A model generated the notes under the pieces. That model worked only from the letters and a program-made list of their open reading frames with translations. It had not been told where the DNA came from and searched no databases. Of a stretch of 6,509 nt of DNA, positions 1 to 6,287 are shown piece after piece; position 1 is the stretch's first letter; every line of letters starts with the position of its first letter. Origin of the DNA: DATKZB01 sp035528235 (GTDB lineage: Bacteria > Planctomycetota > Phycisphaerae > FEN-1346); contig DATKZB010000123.1 of assembly GCA_035528235.1 (NCBI GenBank), positions 1-6,509 on the forward strand, written 5' to 3'. Made by a program: the position numbers and the translations under genes.

Positions 1-1
1 G

Positions 2-136
2 AGCCGGATCGATTACGCCGCCGGCCCGCCCGCCGGCCGGGGGGCCGGCGGCCTCCTCAGCGGGCCGCGCACGCCCGGCGCCACCGGCGTCCTGAAAAGG
101 GGGTTCGGCACCCTGAAGGCGTTCGCGGGGATGTAG
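2..136 (+). CDS. 3' end of an upstream gene, product unknown
   Basis: The frame beginning at base 2 is open from the window edge to a TAG at 134-136. Of its 44 sense codons, 42 end in G or C (exceptions GAT and AAA), the same strong third-position bias as the definite genes here. The other frames over this stretch do not look coding: the frame shared with the channel gene gives an Arg/Pro/His-rich string. The visible C-terminus is Gly/Ala/Pro-rich and ends in LKAFAGM, and I recognise no domain. The stop lies 23 nt before the next start on the same strand, so the two genes could be co-transcribed. The fragment is too short to assign a function, and the coding call rests on codon bias and spacing alone. 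Confidence 0.45.
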   Translation, partial: SRIDYAAGPPAGRGAGGLLSGPRTPGATGVLKRGFGTLKAFAGM

Positions 137-147
137 ACCGACACGGC

Positions 148-153
148 GGAGGG
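148..153 (+). promoter_or_regulatory. Ribosome binding site of the MscS-like gene
   Basis: GGAGGG lies 6 nt before the ATG at 160. The frame is open upstream to the window edge without a better start, so this site fixes the start at 160 rather than at the later in-frame ATGs (166 and 193). Confidence 0.7.
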
Positions 154-159
154 CTTGGC

Positions 160-1014
160 ATGGCCATGCTTGCGGCAGAGGGTTGGGCGACGATGGTGAC
201 GCCGGAGAACGTCGCCACGGGCATCCGCGTGGTGCTGCTGGTCGGAATCGGGCTGCCGGTGGTCTACGGCCTGGCCAGGTTGGCCGGCCGCGCCACGCGC
301 AACCGCCTCTCGCCGCAAACGAGCATGCTGGTCCGCAAGGCCGTGCTCTACGTCGGCGTGGTGTTGCTGCTGATTACGGTGATGTACCACCTGGGGTTCC
401 AGGTGACGGCGCTTCTGGGCGCGGCGGGGGTGGCGGGCATCGCCATCGGCTTCGCCTCGCAGACGAGCGTCTCGAACGTCATCAGCGGCCTGTTCCTGAT
501 CTCCGAGAAACCGTTCGCCGTCGGCGACATCATCCAGGTCGGCGACACGACGGGCGTCATCCTCTCGATCGACCTGTTGAGCGTGAAACTGCGGACGTTC
601 GACAATCGGTTCGTGCGCATCCCCAACGAGACGCTCATCAAGACCGAGGTGAAGAACGTGACGCGGTTCCCCATCCGTCGCGCCGACATCCACGTGGGCG
701 TGGCCTACAAGGAAGACGTGGCCCGCGTGCGCGAGGTGCTGCTGGACATTGCCCGCCGCAACCCCTTCTGCCTCGACGAACCCGAGCCGCTGCTGCTCTT
801 CCTGAGATTCGGCGACTCGGCCCTCGAGTTTCTGTTCGGCGTCTGGTGCGTCAAGGAGGACTACCTGACGCTCAGGAACTCGATCATGGACGGGATCAAG
901 AGCCGCTTCGACGCCGAGGGCATCGAGATCCCGTTCCCGCACCGGACGCTGTACGCCGGCGAGGCCACCAAGCCGATGCCCGTGCGGGTGGTCGGGGATT
1001 CGACCAAAGATTAG
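160..1014 (+). CDS. MscS-family small-conductance mechanosensitive channel
   Basis: This 284-residue inner-membrane protein is close in length to E. coli MscS (286), a homoheptameric channel that opens under membrane tension to release solutes during hypo-osmotic shock. Hydrophobic segments at about residues 22-42 and 58-78 are TM1 and TM2. The pore helix follows at about 84-118, with the small-residue packing pattern GAAGVAGIAIGFASQ and then the family's SNVISGLFLISEKPF stretch. The beta domain starts at the characteristic F-x-V-G-D-x-I motif (F119, G122, D123) and continues with VRIPNETLIKTEVKN, the typical 'P-N' segment of the family. The C-terminal alpha/beta domain ends with GIEIPFPHRTLY, also typical. 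The start at 160 has a good ribosome binding site. It lies 23 nt after the upstream partial gene and 55 nt before the hydrolase, all on one strand, so an operon is possible, though no functional link is evident. The family call is firm; gating and ion preference are unknown. Confidence 0.93.
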   Translation: MAMLAAEGWATMVTPENVATGIRVVLLVGIGLPVVYGLARLAGRATRNRLSPQTSMLVRKAVLYVGVVLLLITVMYHLGFQVTALLGAAGVAGIAIGFASQTSVSNVISGLFLISEKPFAVGDIIQVGDTTGVILSIDLLSVKLRTFDNRFVRIPNETLIKTEVKNVTRFPIRRADIHVGVAYKEDVARVREVLLDIARRNPFCLDEPEPLLLFLRFGDSALEFLFGVWCVKEDYLTLRNSIMDGIKSRFDAEGIEIPFPHRTLYAGEATKPMPVRVVGDSTKD

Positions 1015-1058
1015 GCGGCTCGCCGCGCAGCTGTCCGTCCGAGGGCTGGGGACCCCAC

Positions 1059-1064
1059 AAGGAG
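1059..1064 (+). promoter_or_regulatory. Ribosome binding site of the glycoside hydrolase gene
   Basis: AAGGAG lies 5 nt before the ATG at 1070. This supports that start, which is also the one that gives an intact signal peptide. Confidence 0.7.
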
Positions 1065-1069
1065 ACCGG

Positions 1070-3904
1070 ATGAGACGTGCCGTTATCGCCGTGGCGCTTA
1101 TCGCCATGCTGGTTGGCTTGGCCTGGGTTTCGCCGTGCCGCGCGGCCGCGCCCCTCGCGGTGGTCCGCAAGGTGGCCGAGACGTTCGACGAGGCGCCGTG
1201 GCCGGTCGACCGTTGGAGCCGGGCGGCGGGGGCGTCGCGCGTGGTCGACGAGAGGCCGCCCGACGTGCCCGGCGGCAAGGCCCTGGAGTTCGAGGCCCGC
1301 TTCTCCGGCGGCGGGTTCGAGCACCTCGCGGTCATGCCACGCGAGCCGCTCGTCGTCCCCGGCCGCCTGCGGACCGTCACCGTCCGCGCCCAGCGAACCG
1401 ACGCGCGGTACCCCCTGGTCCTGACGTTCAAGGACGGTTGGGGCCGCAGCCAGGTCGGCCCGACCAAACTCGAGGTTTCGCTCGCCAAGGGCGACGCCAC
1501 CGGCTGGCAGACCACGACCTTCCGCGTGCCCGACGACTGGGTCCAGCCGCTGACGATCGCCGGCTTCCAGACGCACAACTGGTCGGCCCAGGACGCGAAG
1601 AACGTTGTCCGCTTCCGCGTCGACCACCTGGAGGTCGAGACCGACCTGGCCGACGTCGACCCCGCCACGGGCGCCCTGAAGACGTGGCAGCCCGAGCCGA
1701 ACCCGGCCGACCCGAAGAAGGCCCTCGCGGCGTGTCCGGCCGCGCCCCTGGTGAGCGTCGCGTTCTCGACCGGCGAGGTCTCGAACGTCTTCTCGCGGAC
1801 CGAGCCGGCCGTCACGGTGAGCCTTCGGAACTGGCGCGCCGCGGCGCTCGGGGGCCGGCTGACCTGCCGGGTGCTCGACGCCGCCGGCGGCGAGACCGGC
1901 CGGGAGGAGCGCGACGTCTCGGTCGACGCCCCCGTGGTGCTGCGGGTGCCGCTGGCGGCGCCGCGGTTCGGCCTGTACACGCTCGAGGCGGCGCTGGTGC
2001 TGGCCGACGGCACGCGCCGGACCGAGCGGATGGCGTTCGCCCGCATCCCGCCCGAGAAGGACCTCTCGGCCGCCCGGAAGCGGGCCTCGCCCTACGGCCT
2101 CAACGTCCACGGCGGTAGCGACAAGCACGTCATCGACCCCTTCCGCAAGGCCGGCATCGTCTGGTTCCGCGACTACGCCTTCTCCTACGAGTGGATGCTC
2201 CGGGCCAAGGGCAAAGACCGCCGTTACGACGGTTGGCCGTGGTACCCCGCGCTGGTGAATCGCTATACCGACGCGGGCGTGATGCTGCTGCCGTGCCTGA
2301 TGAAGAGCATCGGCCCGCCGAAGATCGAGGGCGGCAAGGCCGCCGGGCCCGACCGGGCGTGGGTCCGCGAGATCGCCGACATCGTCCTCGCCTTCCCCCA
2401 GATTACGTACTGGGAACTCGACAACGAGTACGACCTGCCGAAGGAACATGCCGACGCCGAGGACGCCATCGGCTGGGCCAGTTACCGGGCCTACCACCGC
2501 CGCTTCGCCGAGGTGCTCGACGTCCTCGGGGCCGGCGACCTCGTGGCCGTCGAACAGGGCCGCGCGGGCATCTGGGCCGAGCGCATCCGGGCCTGCGTCG
2601 AGAGCGGCGACTTTGCCAAGGTCGGCGTCGTCAACACGCACCACTACTGCGGCACCGAGCCGCCGGAGACGAACTTCGGCAACTGGAACGTCCCCTTTAC
2701 GGGCGACTATCGCAGCCAGCCGCCCCGGTTGTTCTTCGACGCCCTGCGCGATACCAAGCGGGCCGCCACCGCCGACGGCCGGCCGCGCGAGTCGTGGCTC
2801 ACGGAGTTCGGATGGGACAACCTGGCGGGGCCCGTCGTCTCGCTCGAGCAGCAGGCGGCGTACCTGGCCCGGGGCTGGATGGTGGCCCTGGCGGCCGGCA
2901 CCGACAAGTGTTTCTGGTTCTTCGATTACGACGCGCCCGCGCCGAAGCAGATCTTCGACGGCATGGGCCTCCTGGCGGCCGATGGCAGCCCCAAACTCGT
3001 CCTCTGCGCAGCGGCGGGACTGACGTCGGTCCTGCCCAACCCGCGGTACGTCGGCGGCATCGAGGCCGGCCCCGGCACCGCCGGCTACGTCTTCGAGCAG
3101 GACGGCCGGCTCGTCGCGGCCTTCTGGACCATTGGCGCGGGCGACGGGCCCAAGGTCGCCTTCAAGGCCGAGCAACTCCGCGATTACCTCGGCAACCCGC
3201 TGCCGGGAAAGACCGCCCGCCTGGCCATGGCGCCCGTCTATGCCGTCGGCCTCGAGAAAGGCGACCCGCTCTACGCCCAGACGGCCTACGAGTTGGCCAC
3301 GCCGCACCTGGTGCTCGCGACGTCGGGCGACACGATCCCTCTCACCATCGAGGTCCGCAACAACCGCGACGCCGACCTGGCCTGCACGGTGCGCGTGACG
3401 TCGCCCGAGGGCTGGACGAGCGAGGTGCCACAGGCGCCCGTCGCCGTCGCGAAAGGGCAAACGCAGAAGGTGCCCCTGACCGTCACCGTGGCACCCGGCG
3501 AAGTCCTTGGCCGCAAGGAGTGCGTCATCACCGTCCTGGAGGGCGAGAAGCCGGTCAAGGCCATCCCCCTGACGGTCCTGGTGGAGCCGGCGCTGGCCAT
3601 GCACGTCACGTCGCTGGCGGGCGCGCCGGGCAAGGCCGCCGTGACGGTGAAGATCGCCAACCGCTCGTCGCGGCCGGTCGGCGGGACGCTGCGGCTGGCC
3701 CTGCCGGCGGCGTGGAAGGCCGAGGCGCGCGAAACGGCCGTGCCGCCCATCCCCGGCGGCCAGACGCGCGCTATCGAGTGCGCGCTCGTGTGGAACGGTG
3801 ATTGGAAGGCCGACGAGTCGGCCCGGGTCGAGTTCGACGCGGGCGGCGGCCTGAAGGTCTCGCAGCCCATCATCCCGCCGCACCTCGGCCTCGCGCGCGC
3901 CTAA
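1070..3904 (+). CDS. Secreted multidomain clan GH-A-like glycoside hydrolase (gene frameshifted near its 3' end)
   Basis: The 944-residue product probably hydrolyses a polysaccharide or glycoside outside the cytoplasm. A Sec signal peptide is clear (RR, hydrophobic residues 4-20, likely cleavage near CRA-AA at 25). Next come a beta-sandwich of carbohydrate-binding type (about 35-195) and an Ig-like region (about 226-328). A TIM-barrel-like catalytic region spans about 340-645. In it, WELDNEYD carries the Asn-Glu pair (N452, E453) expected of the clan GH-A acid/base, and WLTEFGWD carries a candidate nucleophile E579. The 126-residue gap and the intervening NTHHY motif fit barrel strands 4 to 7. 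A post-barrel sandwich (about 655-740), a NEW3-like domain (about 747-840) and another Ig-like domain (842-935) follow. I cannot assign a GH family; GH39/GH5-like is the nearest impression. The frame stops at TAA 3902-3904 although a CBM9-like module continues immediately after it in another frame, so the natural product was probably about 1141 residues. Domain borders are judged by eye. Confidence 0.85.
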   Translation: MRRAVIAVALIAMLVGLAWVSPCRAAAPLAVVRKVAETFDEAPWPVDRWSRAAGASRVVDERPPDVPGGKALEFEARFSGGGFEHLAVMPREPLVVPGRLRTVTVRAQRTDARYPLVLTFKDGWGRSQVGPTKLEVSLAKGDATGWQTTTFRVPDDWVQPLTIAGFQTHNWSAQDAKNVVRFRVDHLEVETDLADVDPATGALKTWQPEPNPADPKKALAACPAAPLVSVAFSTGEVSNVFSRTEPAVTVSLRNWRAAALGGRLTCRVLDAAGGETGREERDVSVDAPVVLRVPLAAPRFGLYTLEAALVLADGTRRTERMAFARIPPEKDLSAARKRASPYGLNVHGGSDKHVIDPFRKAGIVWFRDYAFSYEWMLRAKGKDRRYDGWPWYPALVNRYTDAGVMLLPCLMKSIGPPKIEGGKAAGPDRAWVREIADIVLAFPQITYWELDNEYDLPKEHADAEDAIGWASYRAYHRRFAEVLDVLGAGDLVAVEQGRAGIWAERIRACVESGDFAKVGVVNTHHYCGTEPPETNFGNWNVPFTGDYRSQPPRLFFDALRDTKRAATADGRPRESWLTEFGWDNLAGPVVSLEQQAAYLARGWMVALAAGTDKCFWFFDYDAPAPKQIFDGMGLLAADGSPKLVLCAAAGLTSVLPNPRYVGGIEAGPGTAGYVFEQDGRLVAAFWTIGAGDGPKVAFKAEQLRDYLGNPLPGKTARLAMAPVYAVGLEKGDPLYAQTAYELATPHLVLATSGDTIPLTIEVRNNRDADLACTVRVTSPEGWTSEVPQAPVAVAKGQTQKVPLTVTVAPGEVLGRKECVITVLEGEKPVKAIPLTVLVEPALAMHVTSLAGAPGKAAVTVKIANRSSRPVGGTLRLALPAAWKAEARETAVPPIPGGQTRAIECALVWNGDWKADESARVEFDAGGGLKVSQPIIPPHLGLARA

Positions 3905-4493
3905 GGACATCGCCATCGACGGTCGCCTGGACGACTGGCCGGCCGGCGCGCGGCTGCCGGCGTGGCTTCTGGGCTCGACCATGGGCGAGGGCGGGGCACG
4001 CGTGTTTCTGGCGTGGGCGCCCGAGGGGTTGTACGGGGCCGTCGAGGTGGCCGACGCCACGCTCAAGCAGAAGGACCCGCGGAGTTTCTGGGCCGGCGAC
4101 TGCCTGGAACTCTTTGTCGATACCCGCGACGCCAAGCGCGCCCGCCGCTACGAGCCGGGCGATCATCAGTTCTGGCTCGTGCCGCTGGTGGACGAGAAAC
4201 GTGCCTACGTCGGCCAGTGGAAGCGCGGCAACGAGACCGCCGCCACGCGGTACGACGTGGCGGGCATCAAGACGGCGGCGCGGCGGCAGGGCGGCGGGTA
4301 CGTCATCGAGTTCCTGCTGCCGGCGTCGGAACTGAAGGGATACGCCCCGAAGGCGGGCGCGCGGCTGGGCATCAACCTGAACGTGACGGCCAAGGGCGCG
4401 AAGTTCGAGCGCGAAGTGTACTGGCCCGTCTCGAAGACCGACGGCGCGCCCGATCATCCTGAGCGGTGGGGGACGATGGAACTGGGGCAGTAA
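3903..4493 (+). CDS. CBM9-like C-terminal module of the hydrolase, separated by a frameshift
   Basis: This frame encodes a carbohydrate-binding domain of the CBM9-like type (PF06452 style). It begins KDIAIDGRLDDWP, the hallmark opening 'I-D-G-x-L-D-D-W'. FWAGDCLELFVDT, VIEFLLPASEL and a late PERWGTMEL follow, as expected for the family. The opening motif lies before the first ATG (3981), which falls inside the domain and has no Shine-Dalgarno sequence. This is therefore not a separate gene but the 3' part of the hydrolase gene at 1070. Adding one CG unit, or removing one base, in the tract 3892-3900 would join the two frames as ...LARAPKDIAIDG... without a gap. The module would bind glycan or polysaccharide ends for the enzyme. 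As it stands it is probably not translated, unless the shift is an assembly error or is bypassed. The stop at 4491-4493 is followed after 2 nt by the heptamer repeats. Confidence 0.8.
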   Translation, partial: KDIAIDGRLDDWPAGARLPAWLLGSTMGEGGARVFLAWAPEGLYGAVEVADATLKQKDPRSFWAGDCLELFVDTRDAKRARRYEPGDHQFWLVPLVDEKRAYVGQWKRGNETAATRYDVAGIKTAARRQGGGYVIEFLLPASELKGYAPKAGARLGINLNVTAKGAKFEREVYWPVSKTDGAPDHPERWGTMELGQ

Positions 4494-4495
4494 CG

Positions 4496-4570
4496 GAATT
4501 TCGGATTTCGGATTTTGGATTTCGGATTGCAGACTTCAAATGTCAGATTTCAGATTTCAGATTGCAGAAT
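4496..4570 (+). repeat. Tandem heptamer array, consensus RGATTTC
   Basis: Ten in-phase 7-bp units run without a gap from 4496 to 4565: GAATTTC, GGATTTC, GGATTTT, GGATTTC, GGATTGC, AGACTTC, AAATGTC, AGATTTC (twice) and AGATTGC. A degenerate AGAAT follows. The first half starts GG and the second half AG, so the array seems built from two sub-blocks. It is strikingly AT-rich for this genome and begins 2 nt after the hydrolase stop codon. Short heptanucleotide repeats are known in cyanobacteria (STRR/LTRR); whether this array is related is unknown. Confidence 0.9.
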
Positions 4571-4579
4571 AACACAACG

Positions 4580-4591
4580 ACAAGCGCTTGT
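4580..4591. repeat. 12-bp perfect palindrome next to the first 28-bp element
   Basis: ACAAGCGCTTGT is a perfect palindrome that directly abuts the 28-bp element starting at 4592. The other copies have a related but non-palindromic flank (GCGTGTTY before the GCGCGG arm), so this may be a variant of a conserved head rather than an independent site. Confidence 0.5.
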
Positions 4592-4668
4592 GCGCGGTGG
4601 GTCCCCGTACCCACCGCGCCAACCCGCAGTCGGACCTTGAGCGCGGCGGGTGCGGGGACCCGCCGCGC
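4592..4668. repeat. Paired inverted 28-bp palindromic elements (REPIN-like), copy 1
   Basis: Two 28-bp elements face each other across a 21-bp spacer. The first (4592-4619) has an 11-bp arm GCGCGGTGGGT, loop CCCCGT and matching arm ACCCACCGCGC. The second (4641-4668), read on the opposite strand, has arm GCGCGGCGGGT, loop CCCCGC and arm ACCCGCCGCGC. Both stems are perfect. Loop orientation shows the pair is inverted, so the whole unit could also fold as one long hairpin. A second pair with the same geometry lies at 6428-6504. The pairing resembles REP doublets (BIME/REPIN); possible roles are mRNA 3'-end protection or structure between two convergent genes, or simple mobility. There is no T-tract, so it is not a classical intrinsic terminator. 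Confidence 0.88.
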
Positions 4669-4687
4669 GAACACGCGTTTGCACTGG

Positions 4688-4719
4688 ATTCTGCAATCTA
4701 CAATCTACAATCTGCAATC
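4688..4719 (-). repeat. Tandem heptamer array in inverse orientation, consensus AGATTGY
   Basis: Read on the minus strand from 4719 the units are GATTGCA, GATTGTA, GATTGTA, GATTGCA and a degenerate GAATCCA. This is the same family as the array at 4496-4570 but points the opposite way. The first unit overlaps the TGA stop codon (4718-4720) of the oxidoreductase gene. The inner ends match exactly: AGATTGCAGAAT at 4559-4570 is repeated in inverse at 4688-4699, giving a 12-bp inverted repeat around the palindrome pair. Confidence 0.85.
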
Positions 4720-6103
4720 ACGAAAAGTCCCATCCCTTGCGGTACGCGCGGCGGACGTACTGGCTGGCCTCGGGGCAGTTGGTGGCTTCGAGTTTGCGTC
4801 CGTCCCACTCGATGGTCTTTCCGGCCCGGATGGCCAGGTTCCCGAGTATGACCACTTCGGCCAGCGGTCCGCCGTAGTCGGTAAAGTTCGACGAGGCCGG
4901 CTTCCCGCCGCGCACCGCCTCCAGCCACTCGACCTTGTGGTCGCTGACGCGCGGCAGGAAGGGCTCGGGCTGCTTGTACGCCTTCATCTTCTCCTCGGGG
5001 ATGAGGCGCGGGCTGGACGTGTCGACCACCAGGATCTTGCCCTTCTCGCCGACGAACATCGACCCGTTGCGGGGGAACTCGCGGCCGGGCTCCAGTTCCT
5101 CGGGCCGCGGCGGAAGGTTCGGCACGTCGTATTTGGTTTCGTTGCCGTCCTTGCGCGGCTTGCGGCCGTCCCACCAGGTTACCTTGACGGGCGGCAGGCT
5201 GTCGCTGCGGGCCGGGAAGTGGTACGTGACCGTCGACCAGATGGGCCCCGTCTCCACCGAGTTGCCCTCGTGTTCGGCCTCGATGCGCGTGGGGTGCCCC
5301 AGCGTCAGCGCCCAGAAGGCCGAGTCCCAGAAGTGACAGCCCATGTCGCCCAGTGCCCCCGTGCCGAAGTCCCACCATCCGCGCCACGAGAAGGCGTGCA
5401 GGTGCTCGTGGTAATCGCGGTACGGGGCCGGGCCGATCCACAGGTCCCATTCCAGGTTCTTCGGCACAGGCTTGGTGGGCGGCCGCTCTTTGATGCCCTG
5501 CGGCCAGATGGGCCGGTCGGTGAAGATGTGGACCTCGTGAACCTTGCCGATGGCGCCCGACCGGACCCACTCGACGCACTTGCGAAGGCCCTCGCTGGCG
5601 TGGCCCTCGTTGTCCATCTGCGTGGCCACCTTGTACTTGGCGGCCGCGATGCCCAGTTGCCGGGCCTCCCACACCGAGTGCGTCAGCGGCTTCTCGGTGT
5701 CGACGCCCTTGCCCAGGCTCATGGCCAGCATCGAGGCGGGGAAGTGGTGGTGGTCGGGCGTCGAGACCATGACGGCGTCGATCTCCTTGACCTCTTCGAG
5801 CATCTTGCGGTAATCGACGTAGGTCTTGGCCCCGGGATGGTCCTTGGTGGCCTCCTCGACGCGGCCGCGGTCGACGTCGCACAGGGCCACGATGTTGTTG
5901 GCGCCACCGGGCTGGTTCTTGTCTTCGGCCAGCCGCTTGAACCACTGCCGGTTGCCCTGGCCCATGCCGCCTGTGCCGATGATGCCCAGGTTCACCTTGT
6001 TGTTGGCGGCATAGGTGGTGGCCAGGCCCATCGGCAGCAGTGTGATGGTTGCGGCCGCGGCGGTCGTCTTCAGGAACGTGCGGCGGGTTACGCGGTGGGT
6101 CAT
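4718..6103 (-). CDS. Tat-exported Gfo/Idh/MocA-family oxidoreductase
   Basis: The 461-residue protein belongs to the NAD(P)-dependent sugar and inositol dehydrogenase superfamily. The N-terminus has a textbook twin-arginine signal (TRRTFLK, R7-R8), a hydrophobic stretch (about 13-29) and a likely cleavage site near residue 32-33, so a folded, cofactor-loaded enzyme is probably exported. The Rossmann fold begins VNLGIIGTGGMGQGN (37-51, GxGGMG-type nucleotide-binding loop). The acidic strand end CDVD (75-78) and STPDHHHF (114-121) follow, then the family's EKP motif (137-139, catalytic-type Lys138). GDMGCHFWD (252-260) supplies the conserved His257 and Asp260 of the C-terminal catalytic domain. 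Exported paralogs of this type are very numerous in Planctomycetota and Verrucomicrobiota and are mostly uncharacterised, so the substrate is unknown. The frame runs upstream to 6307, but AGGAGG 6 nt before the ATG at 6103-6101 and the Tat signal fix the start. The gene converges on the hydrolase gene. Confidence 0.93.
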   Translation of the reverse strand: MTHRVTRRTFLKTTAAAATITLLPMGLATTYAANNKVNLGIIGTGGMGQGNRQWFKRLAEDKNQPGGANNIVALCDVDRGRVEEATKDHPGAKTYVDYRKMLEEVKEIDAVMVSTPDHHHFPASMLAMSLGKGVDTEKPLTHSVWEARQLGIAAAKYKVATQMDNEGHASEGLRKCVEWVRSGAIGKVHEVHIFTDRPIWPQGIKERPPTKPVPKNLEWDLWIGPAPYRDYHEHLHAFSWRGWWDFGTGALGDMGCHFWDSAFWALTLGHPTRIEAEHEGNSVETGPIWSTVTYHFPARSDSLPPVKVTWWDGRKPRKDGNETKYDVPNLPPRPEELEPGREFPRNGSMFVGEKGKILVVDTSSPRLIPEEKMKAYKQPEPFLPRVSDHKVEWLEAVRGGKPASSNFTDYGGPLAEVVILGNLAIRAGKTIEWDGRKLEATNCPEASQYVRRAYRKGWDFS

Positions 6104-6109
6104 GGCATG

Positions 6110-6115
6110 CCTCCT
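6110..6115 (-). promoter_or_regulatory. Ribosome binding site deciding the oxidoreductase start
   Basis: On the minus strand AGGAGG stands 6 nt before the ATG at 6103. The reading frame is open for another 204 nt upstream, but that extension is Arg/Ala-rich, lacks a comparable site and would bury the Tat signal. Confidence 0.8.
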
Positions 6116-6196
6116 GTCGGGTCCGGCGACCGGGTCCGAAGCCGGCCGCGGTACGGATAGGTTAATCTTACAGCGCTGCTTCGCTACTTCATGCCG

Positions 6197-6222
6197 CCTG
6201 GCGGCCTTCCTAGGCCGCCAGG
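6197..6222. repeat. Perfect 11-bp inverted repeat in the oxidoreductase leader
   Basis: CCTGGCGGCCT and AGGCCGCCAGG pair perfectly around a 4-nt loop (6208-6211). The hairpin lies about 95-120 nt upstream of the oxidoreductase start. No T-run follows on either strand, so it is not a typical terminator; it could be an operator or an RNA structure if transcription starts upstream of it. Confidence 0.65.
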
Positions 6223-6241
6223 AACACGCGTCAGCCCTGAT

Positions 6242-6287
6242 CGCGGCGGCCCGCCCAAGGCGGGCAGGCTCTGGGAAGGCCGCCGCG
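6242..6287. repeat. Long inverted repeat with a nested hairpin
   Basis: CGCGGCGGCC (6242-6251) pairs with GGCCGCCGCG (6278-6287), a perfect 10-bp outer stem. Inside it CCCGCC (6250-6255) pairs with GGCGGG (6259-6264) around a 3-nt loop; the two stems compete for 2 nt. The right arm shares AGGCCGCC with the hairpin at 6197-6222 (6212-6219 and 6277-6284), so the two hairpins could also pair alternatively. Confidence 0.6.

Noticed and set aside
1015..1026. GCGGC/GCCGC inverted repeat after the channel gene as a terminator
   Set aside because: The stem is only 4-5 bp and no T-run follows; the next gene starts 55 nt after the stop with its own ribosome binding site.
13..2046. 677-codon open frame on the minus strand
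   Set aside because: It crosses the well-supported channel gene and half of the hydrolase gene and has no domain or plausible start context; it is a by-product of GC bias.
3893..3905. Programmed +1 ribosomal frameshift joining the two hydrolase frames
   Set aside because: GCC-TAA is not a known slippery context, and no Shine-Dalgarno-like stimulator sits just upstream. A dinucleotide indel explains the data more simply.
896..4135. 1079-codon open frame on the minus strand
   Set aside because: It is antisense to the channel and hydrolase genes, Arg/Gly/Asp/His-rich and low in complexity, with no recognisable domain. Long antisense frames are expected opposite genes with strong G/C third-position bias.
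3981..4493. CBM9-like protein as an independent gene starting at ATG 3981
   Set aside because: The start falls within the domain after its hallmark IDGRLDDW motif, has no Shine-Dalgarno sequence, and no signal peptide is present for an extracellular-type module.
4592..4668. Two 28-bp repeats separated by 21 bp as a mini CRISPR array
   Set aside because: There are only two units per locus and they alternate in orientation. They carry paired stem changes, the spacers are shorter than is usual for CRISPR, and no cas gene is present.
4466..6160. 564-codon open frame on the plus strand starting inside the CBM9 module
   Set aside because: Its start translates the heptamer repeats and palindromes, and the rest is antisense to the clearly recognisable oxidoreductase.
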